DNA of 55,108 bases from Pirellula staleyi DSM 6068 (GCA_945875845.1 CAMCMB010000047.1:1-55108), one strand, 5' to 3'. Positions 25,689-34,497 are shown, counted from the first letter of the stretch. Notes: generated by a model not told the origin, from the letters alone. Made by a program: numbers and translations.

Positions 25689-27542
25689 ATGAAAAAACAC
25701 CGTACGTTGGGCAGCACGCTTTTCTCATGGATCGCTATTGTTTGCTTGCCCATGAGCTTGATGGCCCAGGACTATTTCTCCGATTTGGTGGGAAGCGTTC
25801 AGGTCCAAAACGTTGCGAAAGGGGGTGCCGTTGAGGTCCCTTACATTCTGTGGGGCGGCGATGTCGCAACGTTTCTTGCGAACGGAGACCTGAAAACCAA
25901 GCCTTCGTCGATTTTCCAGCAGTCCGGGTTGGACATTCAGCTCGTCCAAGGGGATGACTTCGTCGGACAAGTCAAAAACTACATGCAGGGCAAGAGTCCT
26001 TTTCTCCGAGGCACGATGCACATGATCGGCTTGGCAGGGGAAGTGGTTGGTTCGGATCCAAGGACCAAGCCCGTTGTCATCTTGCAATTGTCATGGAGTG
26101 CTGGAGATCATATCGTCGCAAGAAAAGGGGTCCGCAGTCTTAACGATTTGAAAGGGAAAAAGATCGCTTGCCAGCAAGGCGGCCCTCACGTTGGGCTTCT
26201 TTATGATTCCTTGAGTGCAGCCAAACTTCTGAAATCGGATGTTGAGATCGTGTGGACGAAAGACATTACCGGCCCGAATGGACCGGCGGAAGCGTTTCGA
26301 AAAGACGCTTCCATCGATGCTTGCTGTGTCATTACGCCTGACATGATGGGGCTGAGTACGGGGCTGAACCTTGAGGGCAGCGGTGCCGAAGGGACAGTGG
26401 CTGGAGCTCACGTTGTGAATAGCACGGCACAGATGAGCCGGTCGATCGCAGACGTCTATGCAGTGAGACGGGACTGGTACGACGCCAACAAAGAATGGGT
26501 AAAGAAGTTTGTGGCTGGCCAACTGAAGGCGACTGCCCAGGTTGTTGCCATGCGAAAGAGTCTTGATGAAACCAAAAAGCTGACCAAGGAATATGAGCAG
26601 CTACTCACCTTGTCGCAACGCATCTTTGGCAAGGAGACGCTGCCGACGTTGGAAGAGGATGCGCACGGGCTATTGAAGGATTGTTCGTTCGTGGGATTGA
26701 CTGGCCAGCTTGCGTTTTTTCTCGACCCCAAGAACCAAAGCGGTTTCAAGAACAAGATGGAAGATTCCGTCAATCTGGCAACGACTTGGGGATACGCAAA
26801 AAACCGCACTGGCTACGATCCAAATAATTTCGTGAAGGCAGACTATCAGAAGATCGCCGAGATATCGGGGCTTGAGTACGCGGAACCCAAAGACATCAAG
26901 AATTTCCAGGGAGAGAACAATCCGGAATCGACCGACCTGTTCTTGGGGGACAACCTCGATGCCAGCACCATTGTTAGCTTCACAATCAACTTTGAGCAAA
27001 ACGAAAAGGAGTTTTCATCCGATCGTTATGGAGCGGATTTTGCGAGAGCCCTGAGGGAAGCCAGTAAGTTTGGCAACGCAAGGGTGATTATTCGAGGACA
27101 CTCTGATCCCACCAAAACGTTGTTGGATCTCGTCAAGAGTGGGCTTGCCAAGAAAGTCATCCAACAAACTGGCACCACGGGGAACTATCGCTATTTCTTG
27201 AATGGTAAACCGCTCGATCTGAGTCGTACCAAGGAAGTGCTTGAGCTTGTGAAGGGGGGAGCGTTTGGTGGGGGCGACCCGGACCCGTTGATCACGATGC
27301 AAGCTGCCCTCAATCTTTCCAAGTCTCGGGCTGACGCGGTTTTTTTGGAGCTTCAACGCTATGCAAAGCAATCGCAAATGAATATTGACATTTCTCAGAT
27401 CGTACCAATCGGCGTTGGAATTACCGAGCCAATCATTCCCAAGCCACGCAACTTGGAAGAAGCCAAAGAGAATATGCGGGTAGAGTTTCGGATCGTGAAG
27501 GTGAATCCGGAATCACTCACACCAAGCGATTTCAACTTTTAA
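25689..27542 (+). CDS. Substrate-binding protein/OmpA-domain fusion
   Basis: 617 aa from the ATG at 25689. A signal peptide (LFSWIAIVCLPMSLMAQ) precedes a type 2 periplasmic-binding domain of NMT1/TauA style, about residues 30-340 (VPYILWGGDVATFLANGD, GVRSLNDLKGKKIACQQGG). From about 428 an OmpA-like peptidoglycan-binding domain follows (IVSFTINFEQNEKEF, ARVIIRGHSDPT, LNLSKSRADAVFLEL, NMRVEFRIV), with an extra segment between its GHSDP and SRAD blocks. No ABC permease or ATPase is nearby, so a sensor or structural role is more likely than import (inference). It sits between the AAA+ and vWA genes with gaps of 56 and 35 nt. Similar fusions are annotated elsewhere as phosphate ABC transporter substrate-binding/OmpA proteins (recalled, unchecked). 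Confidence 0.85.
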   Translation: MKKHRTLGSTLFSWIAIVCLPMSLMAQDYFSDLVGSVQVQNVAKGGAVEVPYILWGGDVATFLANGDLKTKPSSIFQQSGLDIQLVQGDDFVGQVKNYMQGKSPFLRGTMHMIGLAGEVVGSDPRTKPVVILQLSWSAGDHIVARKGVRSLNDLKGKKIACQQGGPHVGLLYDSLSAAKLLKSDVEIVWTKDITGPNGPAEAFRKDASIDACCVITPDMMGLSTGLNLEGSGAEGTVAGAHVVNSTAQMSRSIADVYAVRRDWYDANKEWVKKFVAGQLKATAQVVAMRKSLDETKKLTKEYEQLLTLSQRIFGKETLPTLEEDAHGLLKDCSFVGLTGQLAFFLDPKNQSGFKNKMEDSVNLATTWGYAKNRTGYDPNNFVKADYQKIAEISGLEYAEPKDIKNFQGENNPESTDLFLGDNLDASTIVSFTINFEQNEKEFSSDRYGADFARALREASKFGNARVIIRGHSDPTKTLLDLVKSGLAKKVIQQTGTTGNYRYFLNGKPLDLSRTKEVLELVKGGAFGGGDPDPLITMQAALNLSKSRADAVFLELQRYAKQSQMNIDISQIVPIGVGITEPIIPKPRNLEEAKENMRVEFRIVKVNPESLTPSDFNF

Positions 27543-27577
27543 GCGAGCGACAAAGGTCAGGAACTAAGGGCTCTGAA

Positions 27578-28453
27578 ATGAAGCGTGTCATTCCACTTGC
27601 AATTGCTGCCTTGTGCTTGGCGTTTGCTGCGCCCCGTTTGATTGCTCAAGACAATGTAGTCATCGTGCTCGATGACTCAGGGTCTATGAATGAGCAAATG
27701 AGAAATGGAGGGACGCGTATGGAGGCTGCCAAGTCCGCGATTGCGGCGGTCCTCAAGCAGTTTAAGCGCGATACGAAATTGGGTGTTCTCTTGCTCAATG
27801 GTTCGCCCTCGAAAGAACATTGGGCCATCCCGTTGGAGCCGTTGTCTGTCGAGAATTCAACGCGTTTGGTGAAAGCGTTGAGGGCAGACGGAGGTACCCC
27901 ACTGGGTGACCGGATTCGCGAAGGAGCGGATGCATTGCTCAAAATGCGCGAGAAGCAAATCTTTGGAAACTATCGTCTCTTGATCGTGACGGATGGGGAA
28001 GCGAACGATGCGAGATTGCTTGCCGCCTACCTGCCGGACGTCTTGTCGCGAGGAATCATTGTGGATGCAATCGGCGTCGACATGGAACAAGATCACTCGT
28101 TAGCGACACAGGTGCATAGCTATCGACGCGCAGACGACCAGGCCGCACTCCAGAAAGCCGTGCAAGAGGTTTTTGCAGAACGAGACGATTGGGCAAGTGC
28201 CAATAGTGCCGAGGATTTCTCGTTGTTAGAAGCAATCGATAGTGGGACGGCCAAGGAAGTGATCGATCTGCTGGCGAAGCCTAACAATTCCGCTATCGTT
28301 GGAGTTTCCAAACCGGATAATTGGATCCAAGTCGTGGAAACGGGGGATTCGATTGCGTGGTCGCTGATGATCGGAATGTTGACCTGCCTCGTTCCACTGA
28401 TGTTGTTTGTGATCGTGATTGGCAAGGTGCTATCCAAACTAAATAGAAAATAG
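27578..28453 (+). CDS. Membrane-anchored vWA-domain protein
   Basis: 291 aa. A signal peptide (IPLAIAALCLAFAAPRLIAQ) is followed by a von Willebrand A domain with a complete-looking MIDAS: DDSGS (32-36), the Thr of GGTPLGD and IVTDGEAND. The C-terminus has one transmembrane helix (SLMIGMLTCLVPLMLFVIVI) and a short basic tail KVLSKLNRK, so the vWA domain faces outward with a cytoplasmic stub. AAGGG (27566-27570) lies 7 nt upstream of the ATG. It is third in the AAA+/SBP-OmpA/vWA run. AAA+ plus vWA pairs such as MoxR systems usually work in metal or protein-complex assembly, but here the two are on opposite sides of the membrane, so direct analogy is uncertain. Confidence 0.88.
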   Translation: MKRVIPLAIAALCLAFAAPRLIAQDNVVIVLDDSGSMNEQMRNGGTRMEAAKSAIAAVLKQFKRDTKLGVLLLNGSPSKEHWAIPLEPLSVENSTRLVKALRADGGTPLGDRIREGADALLKMREKQIFGNYRLLIVTDGEANDARLLAAYLPDVLSRGIIVDAIGVDMEQDHSLATQVHSYRRADDQAALQKAVQEVFAERDDWASANSAEDFSLLEAIDSGTAKEVIDLLAKPNNSAIVGVSKPDNWIQVVETGDSIAWSLMIGMLTCLVPLMLFVIVIGKVLSKLNRK

Positions 28454-28756
28454 CAATCGTGGGTCGCGCACGTTTTCGGGCGAGTGTTGCGCGATGCACT
28501 TTCGGACTTTTAGATCATTTCTCCGTTGACTTCATATCTAGGCCGTCGGATAATCCGAAAGTTGTTTCCTAGGTTTGCCAACCTTGCTTGCTCGCCAAGT
28601 CCCTTGTTAGAGTCCTTGTGTTGAAGAAGAATGGTTGACGCTCCGCGGTTTTTTTAGGGAGTTGTCTTCACAAGTCGGCTCCTCAGTTTTTGATTTGCGC
28701 ATTGCTTGTCCAGATGAATGTGGCAAGGCGTATTTCTTTGTAAGAGGGTTTGGTCA
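28454..28756. other. Long leader upstream of the RRM protein gene
   Basis: 303 nt without a gene. It may hold a promoter and a long 5' untranslated region for the RRM gene. A T-rich stretch follows CCGCGG at about 28645-28658. No repeat family and no convincing terminator hairpin was recognised. Confidence 0.4.
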
Positions 28757-29293
28757 GTGACGAATATTTATGTAGGGAATCTCTCCTTTCGAGCCACGGA
28801 AGATGAGATTAGGCAGGCGTTTGCAAGGTTTGGTGAAGTGAGCAAGGTTAGCATCATCGTGGATCGCGAGACCGGTCGCTCACGAGGATTCGCGTTTGTT
28901 GAAATGCCAAGTGCAGAAGAAGCCAAGGCTGCGGTGGAAGCCTTGCATGAGCAAGAGGTCGCAGGGCGAAGGATTTCTTGCAATGAAGCACGACCGCGAG
29001 AAGAGCGACCTGCCGGCGGCGGTGGTTATGGAGGTGGTGGCGGCGGAGGCTACGGCGGAGGAGGTGGTGGCGGGGGCTACGGCGGTGGCGGAGGGGGCCG
29101 ACGTGAACGCGGTGGCGATAGCGGTGGCGGCGGTGGCGGCGGCGGCGGATATGGAGGCAACAGTGGTGGCGGTGGCGGCGGCGGATACGGCGGTGGAGGA
29201 TACGGCGGCGGCAACAGCGGCGGTGGCAACAGCGGTGGCGGCAACAGCGGTGGTGGCAACAGCGGTGGCGGCGGACGACGCGAACGCTACTGA
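28757..29293 (+). CDS. Glycine-rich RRM RNA-binding protein
   Basis: 178 aa from GTG at 28757, giving the usual N-terminus TNIYVGNLSFRATEDEIR; AGAGGG lies about 8 nt upstream. The frame is open from an ATG at 28718 but the added residues are atypical. One RRM (residues about 3-80) has RNP2 IYVGNL (4-9) and RNP1 RGFAFVEM (43-50). The rest is Gly/Tyr-rich with RRERGG and repeated GGNSGG. At DNA level 29205-29275 is a tandem repeat with period 12-15. The family is bacterial/cyanobacterial Rbp-like and single-stranded-RNA binding; in cyanobacteria such genes are cold-induced. A role in RNA chaperoning is likely; cold control is not shown. Confidence 0.92.
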   Translation: MTNIYVGNLSFRATEDEIRQAFARFGEVSKVSIIVDRETGRSRGFAFVEMPSAEEAKAAVEALHEQEVAGRRISCNEARPREERPAGGGGYGGGGGGGYGGGGGGGGYGGGGGGRRERGGDSGGGGGGGGGYGGNSGGGGGGGYGGGGYGGGNSGGGNSGGGNSGGGNSGGGGRRERY

Positions 29294-29387
29294 AATCTAG
29301 CTCAATTCGTATGGATTTCTCGGGTGCACCCAGCATTTCTCTGGTGCACCACGAGCCGAATTTGCTGCTTTTGCGAGTACGCCCTTC

Positions 29388-29608
29388 GTTGTGCGACGCT
29401 CCGCGTCGCAGAAATCACGGCGTCGCAGGAATCACGACGGCTCAGGAATCACGGCGGCTCAGGAATCACGGCGGCTCAGAAATCACGACGGCTCAGAAAT
29501 CACGGCGGCTCAGGAATCACGGCGGCTCAGGAATCGTGGCGGCTCAGGAATCACGGCGGCTCAGGAATCGTGACGGCTCAGGAATCACGACGCGGAGCGT
29601 CGTGCAAC
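29388..29608. repeat. R5 hairpin with an expanded 17-bp tandem array in its loop
   Basis: The left arm GTTGTGCGACGCTCCGCGTC (from 29388) pairs with a right arm ending at 29608 over 21 positions with 2 mismatches. Between them, 29405-29591 is eleven tandem copies of a 17-bp unit, consensus GGCTCAGGAATCACGGC, with small substitutions. The other R5 locus (38240-38363) has one such loop unit per hairpin. Frames read through the array give repetitive peptides but have no ribosome-binding site. Confidence 0.85.
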
Positions 29609-29824
29609 TTAGGGTCGTGCAACTTATTTAGGTAAAAAAATCAACCGAATCGCTCTGGAACCCGGGAAATTCGATCCGACCCTTCCAACCCAACGTATCA
29701 GTAACTTGCGAATTATTTCGCCAGGATGTCGTGAACGCATGACTGGAATCTGCCGTGTGCGTAGATTAGTCTGGTAAGAGCTTATTTTCCCGCGTTTGTT
29801 CTCTCACTTCGAAGTGACACCGGC

Positions 29825-31132
29825 ATGGCAAATTACGTATCGCTTGATGAAGCCGCAAAGATTCTTAGTATTTCGCCAGACGAATTGGTCGAGATGCGAT
29901 CGCGGGGAGAGATTTTCGGATACCGAGATGGTTCGTCTTGGAAGTTCAAATCCGAAGAGATTGAACGCGTTCAGTCGGAAATCAATGGCGATGCGCTGGA
30001 TGAAGAAGCGGGTGGTTCGTCCATCCTGGTTTCAGAAAGGCAACTTGGACCTTCTGGAAGCAAGAGTGGCTCAACGAAAGAGAAGGCCAGTTCGAGTGAA
30101 CTCGGATTGGGCAGTGAACTTAAATTGAGCGCCGAGGACAAACGATTAGGAAGCGACGTTTCGCTCGTGCCTGACCCGAAGAGTGGCAGCGGAGTTCGAT
30201 TGGTGAATCGAAAGAAAGAATCGTCCAGCAGTCTGGACCTAGACAAAGCGGCAGACGTGGCTGGTGTTTCGGATCTGAAACTACAAGACGAAGGTGGTTC
30301 GGGAAGCGAAGTCGAACTCGGTAGCGATTTGAAATTGATGGCAGAGGGATCAGCAGGTGAGAGCGGTCTTGATTTGATGAGCAAAGACTCGAATGTGCTC
30401 GGCTCTGGTTTGGGTTCTGGTTTAGGCTCCGGTTTAGGTTCTGGTAGCGGCAGCATCGGGATCGGTCGGGGCCTTGAGCTTGAAAGCGATGATGAAGACG
30501 ACTTGGTTCTTGGCTCCGATTCGGGCGTAGGTCTAGGTTCCGAAAGTGGAATTAATTTGATGAGCCCCTCCGATAGTGGATTGTCATTGGAAGACGAACC
30601 ACTTGATCTAGCGGGTACAGGAATTTCCGGATTGGATCTTGGTGCCGAAGTAGCTGGCGGTTCCGGTGCAGGTTCCGCAAGCGGCGTGAGTGGACTGGGC
30701 AGCGGCGCACTGATCGATTTCCAACAAGGCGAAGAGTTTCAGTTGACACCGTCCAGCGGCGGTATCGAAGTGGATGACGACAGCGGTTCTCAAGTGATCG
30801 AACTTGAAGACTCAACCGAATTTGGAGCTATCCCCGCAGGTGTTGGTGGATTTGATGCCATCCAAGAAGGTGGCTTTGATGATGGTGGCGGTTTTGGAGA
30901 TGACGCCGCTTTGGGCGGTGGAGCGATGGTCGCAGGTGCAGGCGTGCGTGGCATCCCTGAAACACCTTACGGTACAGGAGATGTCTTGCTCCTGTTGGGC
31001 ATTCTGCTCTTGATGGGCTTTGGCGGTTTGTTGCTCTCGGACCTCATGCGAAACATGTGGGCTTGGGACGGACAAAACGACTACACCTCCGGACTTACCA
31101 GCATGCTCGTCAAGGCCATCGGCGGGAAGTAA
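29825..31132 (+). CDS. Excisionase/MerR-type HTH protein with low-complexity middle and C-terminal membrane anchor
   Basis: 435 aa. Residues about 4-50 form an excisionase/MerR-like helix-turn-helix (SLDEAAKILSISPDELVEM, then FGYRDGSSWKFKSEEIERV). Residues 55-380 are acidic and low-complexity, rich in Ser, Gly, Leu, Asp and Glu, with repeats of GSGLGSGLGSGLGSG and ELGSDLKL-type units. One strongly hydrophobic helix (about 387-405, DVLLLLGILLLMGFGGLLL) is near the C-terminus, followed by about 30 residues. So a putative DNA-binding domain appears tethered to the membrane by a long disordered linker. Similar planctomycete proteins are known only as hypothetical. Target and topology are unknown. 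Confidence 0.75.
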   Translation: MANYVSLDEAAKILSISPDELVEMRSRGEIFGYRDGSSWKFKSEEIERVQSEINGDALDEEAGGSSILVSERQLGPSGSKSGSTKEKASSSELGLGSELKLSAEDKRLGSDVSLVPDPKSGSGVRLVNRKKESSSSLDLDKAADVAGVSDLKLQDEGGSGSEVELGSDLKLMAEGSAGESGLDLMSKDSNVLGSGLGSGLGSGLGSGSGSIGIGRGLELESDDEDDLVLGSDSGVGLGSESGINLMSPSDSGLSLEDEPLDLAGTGISGLDLGAEVAGGSGAGSASGVSGLGSGALIDFQQGEEFQLTPSSGGIEVDDDSGSQVIELEDSTEFGAIPAGVGGFDAIQEGGFDDGGGFGDDAALGGGAMVAGAGVRGIPETPYGTGDVLLLLGILLLMGFGGLLLSDLMRNMWAWDGQNDYTSGLTSMLVKAIGGK

Positions 31133-31147
31133 GCCTGCACAGGGCAG

Positions 31148-31290
31148 GGTTAGGTCACCCCTCTAAATAGGTTTTCCCCGACTTTGCCCAATCATTCCTT
31201 GCTTGGGAGGGTGAGGCTCCTGCCGAACCTTTGCGTCGTAAGCTCGGCAGGAGCCTCGCTCTCCCATTGGTTTCCAACGGATTCGCCACC
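31148..31290. repeat. R4 repeat, full copy with conserved flanks
   Basis: The core hairpin 31205-31265 has arms GGGTGAGGCTCCTGCCGA and CTCGGCAGGAGCCTCGCTC. The flank at 31148-31204 is the reverse complement of 49093-49150 with few differences, so the mobile or duplicated unit is about 150 bp. A short direct repeat, GGCTCCCATTTTGCTC, follows at about 31318-31350. Confidence 0.75.
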
Positions 31291-31381
31291 GCAAAGATGT
31301 TTGAAGCGGTGGCCTCAGGCTCCCATTTTGCTCTAGGCTCCCATTTTGCTCCGGGATTTGTTGGTAATCGGGCGCCCAACG

Positions 31382-33988
31382 CTACCGGCTGTTCGACAAA
31401 GAATCCTCGAAGAATGCATAGACCTGTGCATTCGAATCCGCGTTCGGAGAATGCTCTGGGCGATTCGTCATCGCGACACGTTTTGAGAACCCGAGGATCG
31501 CATTGACTGCGATCGAGTGGTTCAGCGGCACCCAACGACGCGGCGGATCCTCTTCTCCCCCTGAGACGAGGAAAGGCCGCGGGGCCATCAGCGCATGCAA
31601 TTCGTGCAAATCATGCCCCTCGGCTCGCAATCGAGGGTATGCTCCACGCGCTGGCTTGGAGTCGGTTACCAGTCCTCGTTCGCGCCACGGCTTCGGATGA
31701 TAACCTAGATACCATGGCTCCCAATAATTGATATTGGAGCGTGTATCATCAAACACGATACCGGGATCGGACCAGACAGCGCACGCATACTTGTCAAACA
31801 AGCAGGACGCAAACATGGCCCATTTGCCACCGAACGAATGACCCACAATCCCGATTCGCTTCGAATCGACCTCTGGACGAGACGCGAGGACGTACCATGC
31901 GTTGGCTGCCGCGTAAGCCAGCATCGATAACGGCTCCACCTTGGCATCTTCCAAGCTTGGATAATAAATCGAGTATGTTTTTGCTTCGGTCGCATCGGTG
32001 GTTCCAATCGATAACGTCACAAAGCCCCGTCGAGCTAGCTGAATTGCAAAATCCCGGTCGGCACTCTTCAATCCAATCGCGGTTTCCGGCTCATAGTAAA
32101 CGGAAACAACGGCTGGCCGCGGACCTTCGCCATCGGGGATCAACAGGTATCCCGTTGTGTATTCGTTGGGCGTCCACAGAAAGCGAATCTTGAGCTGCTG
32201 GATGTTTTCACGTTGGGTTGTTTCGAGTATCTCAACCTTGGGTTCTGTAATAAATGCCGGCCAAGCTCCCATGCGAGTGTGCCAGTACTTGGTTATCTCC
32301 GCCCGACGTTCCGCCCATTGTTCGGAGTTCTGCACCATTCGCCCGTCGTCAAACTTAAGCGGCGATCGATACTCCCCCATAACGCCCTTCCACTCATCGG
32401 GTGGCAAAAAGTAAGGCTCAATCCGCTTTCGAGCAGCGTCTTGGGTGGAGCTCGCTCCCGTCACTATTGGTTTGGCTTCGACGCGAACATGCAAATGAGC
32501 AACTGCCTTGACGCCGAATGCATCGGTGCGATGCACTTGAGCGACGTAGTCTCCAGGCTTTTGGTACTGGTGAGTCGTGACTGCGTAGCCATCAGGTGCC
32601 AACTGGACTTCGTTGCCGTCGGACTGAACTTCGCTCGTCGGGCTTCCATCACCAAAATCCCAGGTCTCTTTGCCATGCTTGTTACCAAAGCTTCGCACCT
32701 TAAATGTCACCTTGTCCCCCGGCTGGATTCCAGTCGTTGGGAAGTAGTTTGCATGGATCGAAGGCGTGACTCGCGTGGGATGAGTTGGGTCGCAAACATA
32801 CACGTCTGCAAAATCGAAAGACACATTTCCTTGATCGTCGGTCACACGCAAGATTTCGCTGTATTTCCCTGGCTGTTCGTAGGTTCGACGGGCCATCGGG
32901 CCTGAAGCAATCGAGCCGTCTCCGAACCGCCATTCGAACTTGAGTTTTCCATCGGATTTGCTCCATGATTTAGAGCCATCGAGAACCACGGACTCTCCGG
33001 ACCAAAGGAGATGGTGAGGACGAGCGACTGCGATGAGCGATGGCTGATATTGCTTCAAGTAGGCTTCCCAAAGATAGGCGTAGCCTTCTTCGGTACCCCA
33101 TTTACCGGACGGTTGGCGACACTTGATTTCGAAGTGCAAATGCGACCATCCGCCGCTACCCCCCTCCTTGCCCAGCAAGCCAACGCGATCTCCCATTTTC
33201 AGAACACGGCCAAGGACAACCTTTTTGTCGAACTCTTTCAAGTGGCTATAGCGATAGTACCAGCCCCTTGCATCCATTAAGTAAAGCACGTCATATCGGG
33301 GAGCGACGGGAGAATCCTCTTTGTGTCCTTCCAGGACTTCATTTGCAACCGAGACGACCAGTCCTTCGGTTGCGGCTACAACCTCCACCATTCCTTCTGA
33401 GCCACCGATATCGAGGCCACTGTGATAATAAATGGGTCGCTTACCAGGCTTTTCACCACCATCGACAAAGACAGGTTCGTTGGCCATGTGCGTATTCGAC
33501 GCAAACCATTTTTGCTTGACCGGATAGAGGAACGATCCTGGATTGATCAGCGGGGAGCCAGCTGGCCACAAACGAATTCTGGCGTCTTTGTCCAAGCCCC
33601 AAAAACCAGCATCGCCATTTTCGTTGTTCCCTTTGGTGATCGAGCAATCAACGAGAGTGGAACCAACCAACTTGGGCAATTGATAGTTGGCAGAAAGGAG
33701 TTCCTGTTTCAAGCCATTGATTTCAACTGTCACTGTGGCGGTTCGCACGGCAAAGCAAACTGGATCGCGAGACTCTTTTAGGTCCAAGAGTTTTACGGTT
33801 GACTTCGTTCCGTCGTGCAGAGTTACTTCCGACAACTCACCTATATTTAAATCAACCGTGCGAACGAGCGGTGTGAGTGCCTTGGCAGGTGAAGAGGGTT
33901 GCCCGCGTGCAGTCGTTGCATCACAACTGAGAGCACCCAACGCGAGTGTCCATGCAGAGAGAATTGAGCACATCCATCGAAATGACAA
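31382..33988 (-). CDS. Secreted M23 peptidase-PKD-PKD-esterase fusion
   Basis: 868 aa. A signal peptide (ILSAWTLALGALSC) and an N-terminal region of about 150 residues precede an M23/LytM metallopeptidase-like domain (about 180-310) with HSGLD (189-193) and HLH (283-285), the zinc-binding HxxxD and HxH. Two PKD-type Ig folds follow (about 330-400, WRFGDGS; and about 410-505, WDFGDGSP). From about 530 to the end is an alpha/beta hydrolase of the acetyl-xylan/sugar-esterase type with nucleophile elbow GHSFGG (Ser718) and a C-terminal PEHSP that could supply the catalytic His. It may cut peptide crosslinks and ester decorations in a wall or glycan. This domain order is unfamiliar to me. It stands alone on its strand. 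Confidence 0.85.
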   Translation of the reverse strand: MSFRWMCSILSAWTLALGALSCDATTARGQPSSPAKALTPLVRTVDLNIGELSEVTLHDGTKSTVKLLDLKESRDPVCFAVRTATVTVEINGLKQELLSANYQLPKLVGSTLVDCSITKGNNENGDAGFWGLDKDARIRLWPAGSPLINPGSFLYPVKQKWFASNTHMANEPVFVDGGEKPGKRPIYYHSGLDIGGSEGMVEVVAATEGLVVSVANEVLEGHKEDSPVAPRYDVLYLMDARGWYYRYSHLKEFDKKVVLGRVLKMGDRVGLLGKEGGSGGWSHLHFEIKCRQPSGKWGTEEGYAYLWEAYLKQYQPSLIAVARPHHLLWSGESVVLDGSKSWSKSDGKLKFEWRFGDGSIASGPMARRTYEQPGKYSEILRVTDDQGNVSFDFADVYVCDPTHPTRVTPSIHANYFPTTGIQPGDKVTFKVRSFGNKHGKETWDFGDGSPTSEVQSDGNEVQLAPDGYAVTTHQYQKPGDYVAQVHRTDAFGVKAVAHLHVRVEAKPIVTGASSTQDAARKRIEPYFLPPDEWKGVMGEYRSPLKFDDGRMVQNSEQWAERRAEITKYWHTRMGAWPAFITEPKVEILETTQRENIQQLKIRFLWTPNEYTTGYLLIPDGEGPRPAVVSVYYEPETAIGLKSADRDFAIQLARRGFVTLSIGTTDATEAKTYSIYYPSLEDAKVEPLSMLAYAAANAWYVLASRPEVDSKRIGIVGHSFGGKWAMFASCLFDKYACAVWSDPGIVFDDTRSNINYWEPWYLGYHPKPWRERGLVTDSKPARGAYPRLRAEGHDLHELHALMAPRPFLVSGGEEDPPRRWVPLNHSIAVNAILGFSKRVAMTNRPEHSPNADSNAQVYAFFEDSLSNSR

Positions 33989-34035
33989 AATACACCTACG
34001 ATTGTGAAGCGGGGAAAAAGGCCTTCATTAGAATG

Positions 34036-34497
34036 TCACAAGTCGTCGAATTTTACCGTATCTGCCGGCCGAGCGCCGCGAAATCGAGCCAGTCCAGTTC
34101 GGACATAATCGATAATGAGAAAGATACCTCCAACACAGCTTCCGCCCAAATAACCGAGTGAGACCCCGGGAAGCGGTATGCCAAGAAATAGGGCAATACG
34201 AAAGATAGGGTGAAACGATCTTGCGCCCCCGGACAAAAGGAAGATCGCTGCTAAATAAACGGTGCCCGCGATCATGGACGCAGCCCGCGGTGACTCGCCT
34301 TTGAGCAAAACTGCCTGCGAAATACCGACAAATGAAAAAAATCCGCCGATAGCCAAAAACGACCAAAAATCCACCCGAAGCAGGTTCATCAACGCAAAAA
34401 GGCAGGCATAAAAAACGGTAATTACCAGCAAGGTAGCTAAGTCCACTTTGCGAGTTACCGAGTAGATTGTCTTGGTCGAATCAAGCCTAGCAGCCAT
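34036..34497 (-). CDS. Small integral membrane protein
   Basis: 153 aa from the ATG at 34497; the frame continues upstream into the preceding gene, so the shorter start is preferred. Four hydrophobic segments are visible (LATLLVITVFYACLFALMNLL, FWSFLAIGGFFSFVGISQAV, AASMIAGTVYLAAIFLLSGG, and GIPLPGVSLGYLGGSCVGGIFL). There are no catalytic motifs; not recognised. It starts 43 nt after the anti-sigma/DUF1559 gene and is the last gene of the sigma operon, which suggests a membrane accessory role in that pathway (inference). Confidence 0.7.
   Translation of the reverse strand: MAARLDSTKTIYSVTRKVDLATLLVITVFYACLFALMNLLRVDFWSFLAIGGFFSFVGISQAVLLKGESPRAASMIAGTVYLAAIFLLSGGARSFHPIFRIALFLGIPLPGVSLGYLGGSCVGGIFLIIDYVRTGLARFRGARPADTVKFDDL

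Noticed and set aside
29077-29259. Minus-strand proline-only peptide
   Set aside because: It is the complement of the glycine-rich tail of the RRM gene.
29405-29591. Tandem array resembling a CRISPR
   Set aside because: The 17-bp units are contiguous with no unique spacers, and no cas genes are nearby; it is an R5 loop expansion.
29311-29635. Frames encoding repeated GSGITAAQESRRLRNH-type peptides
   Set aside because: They are produced by the 17-bp array and lack a ribosome-binding site.
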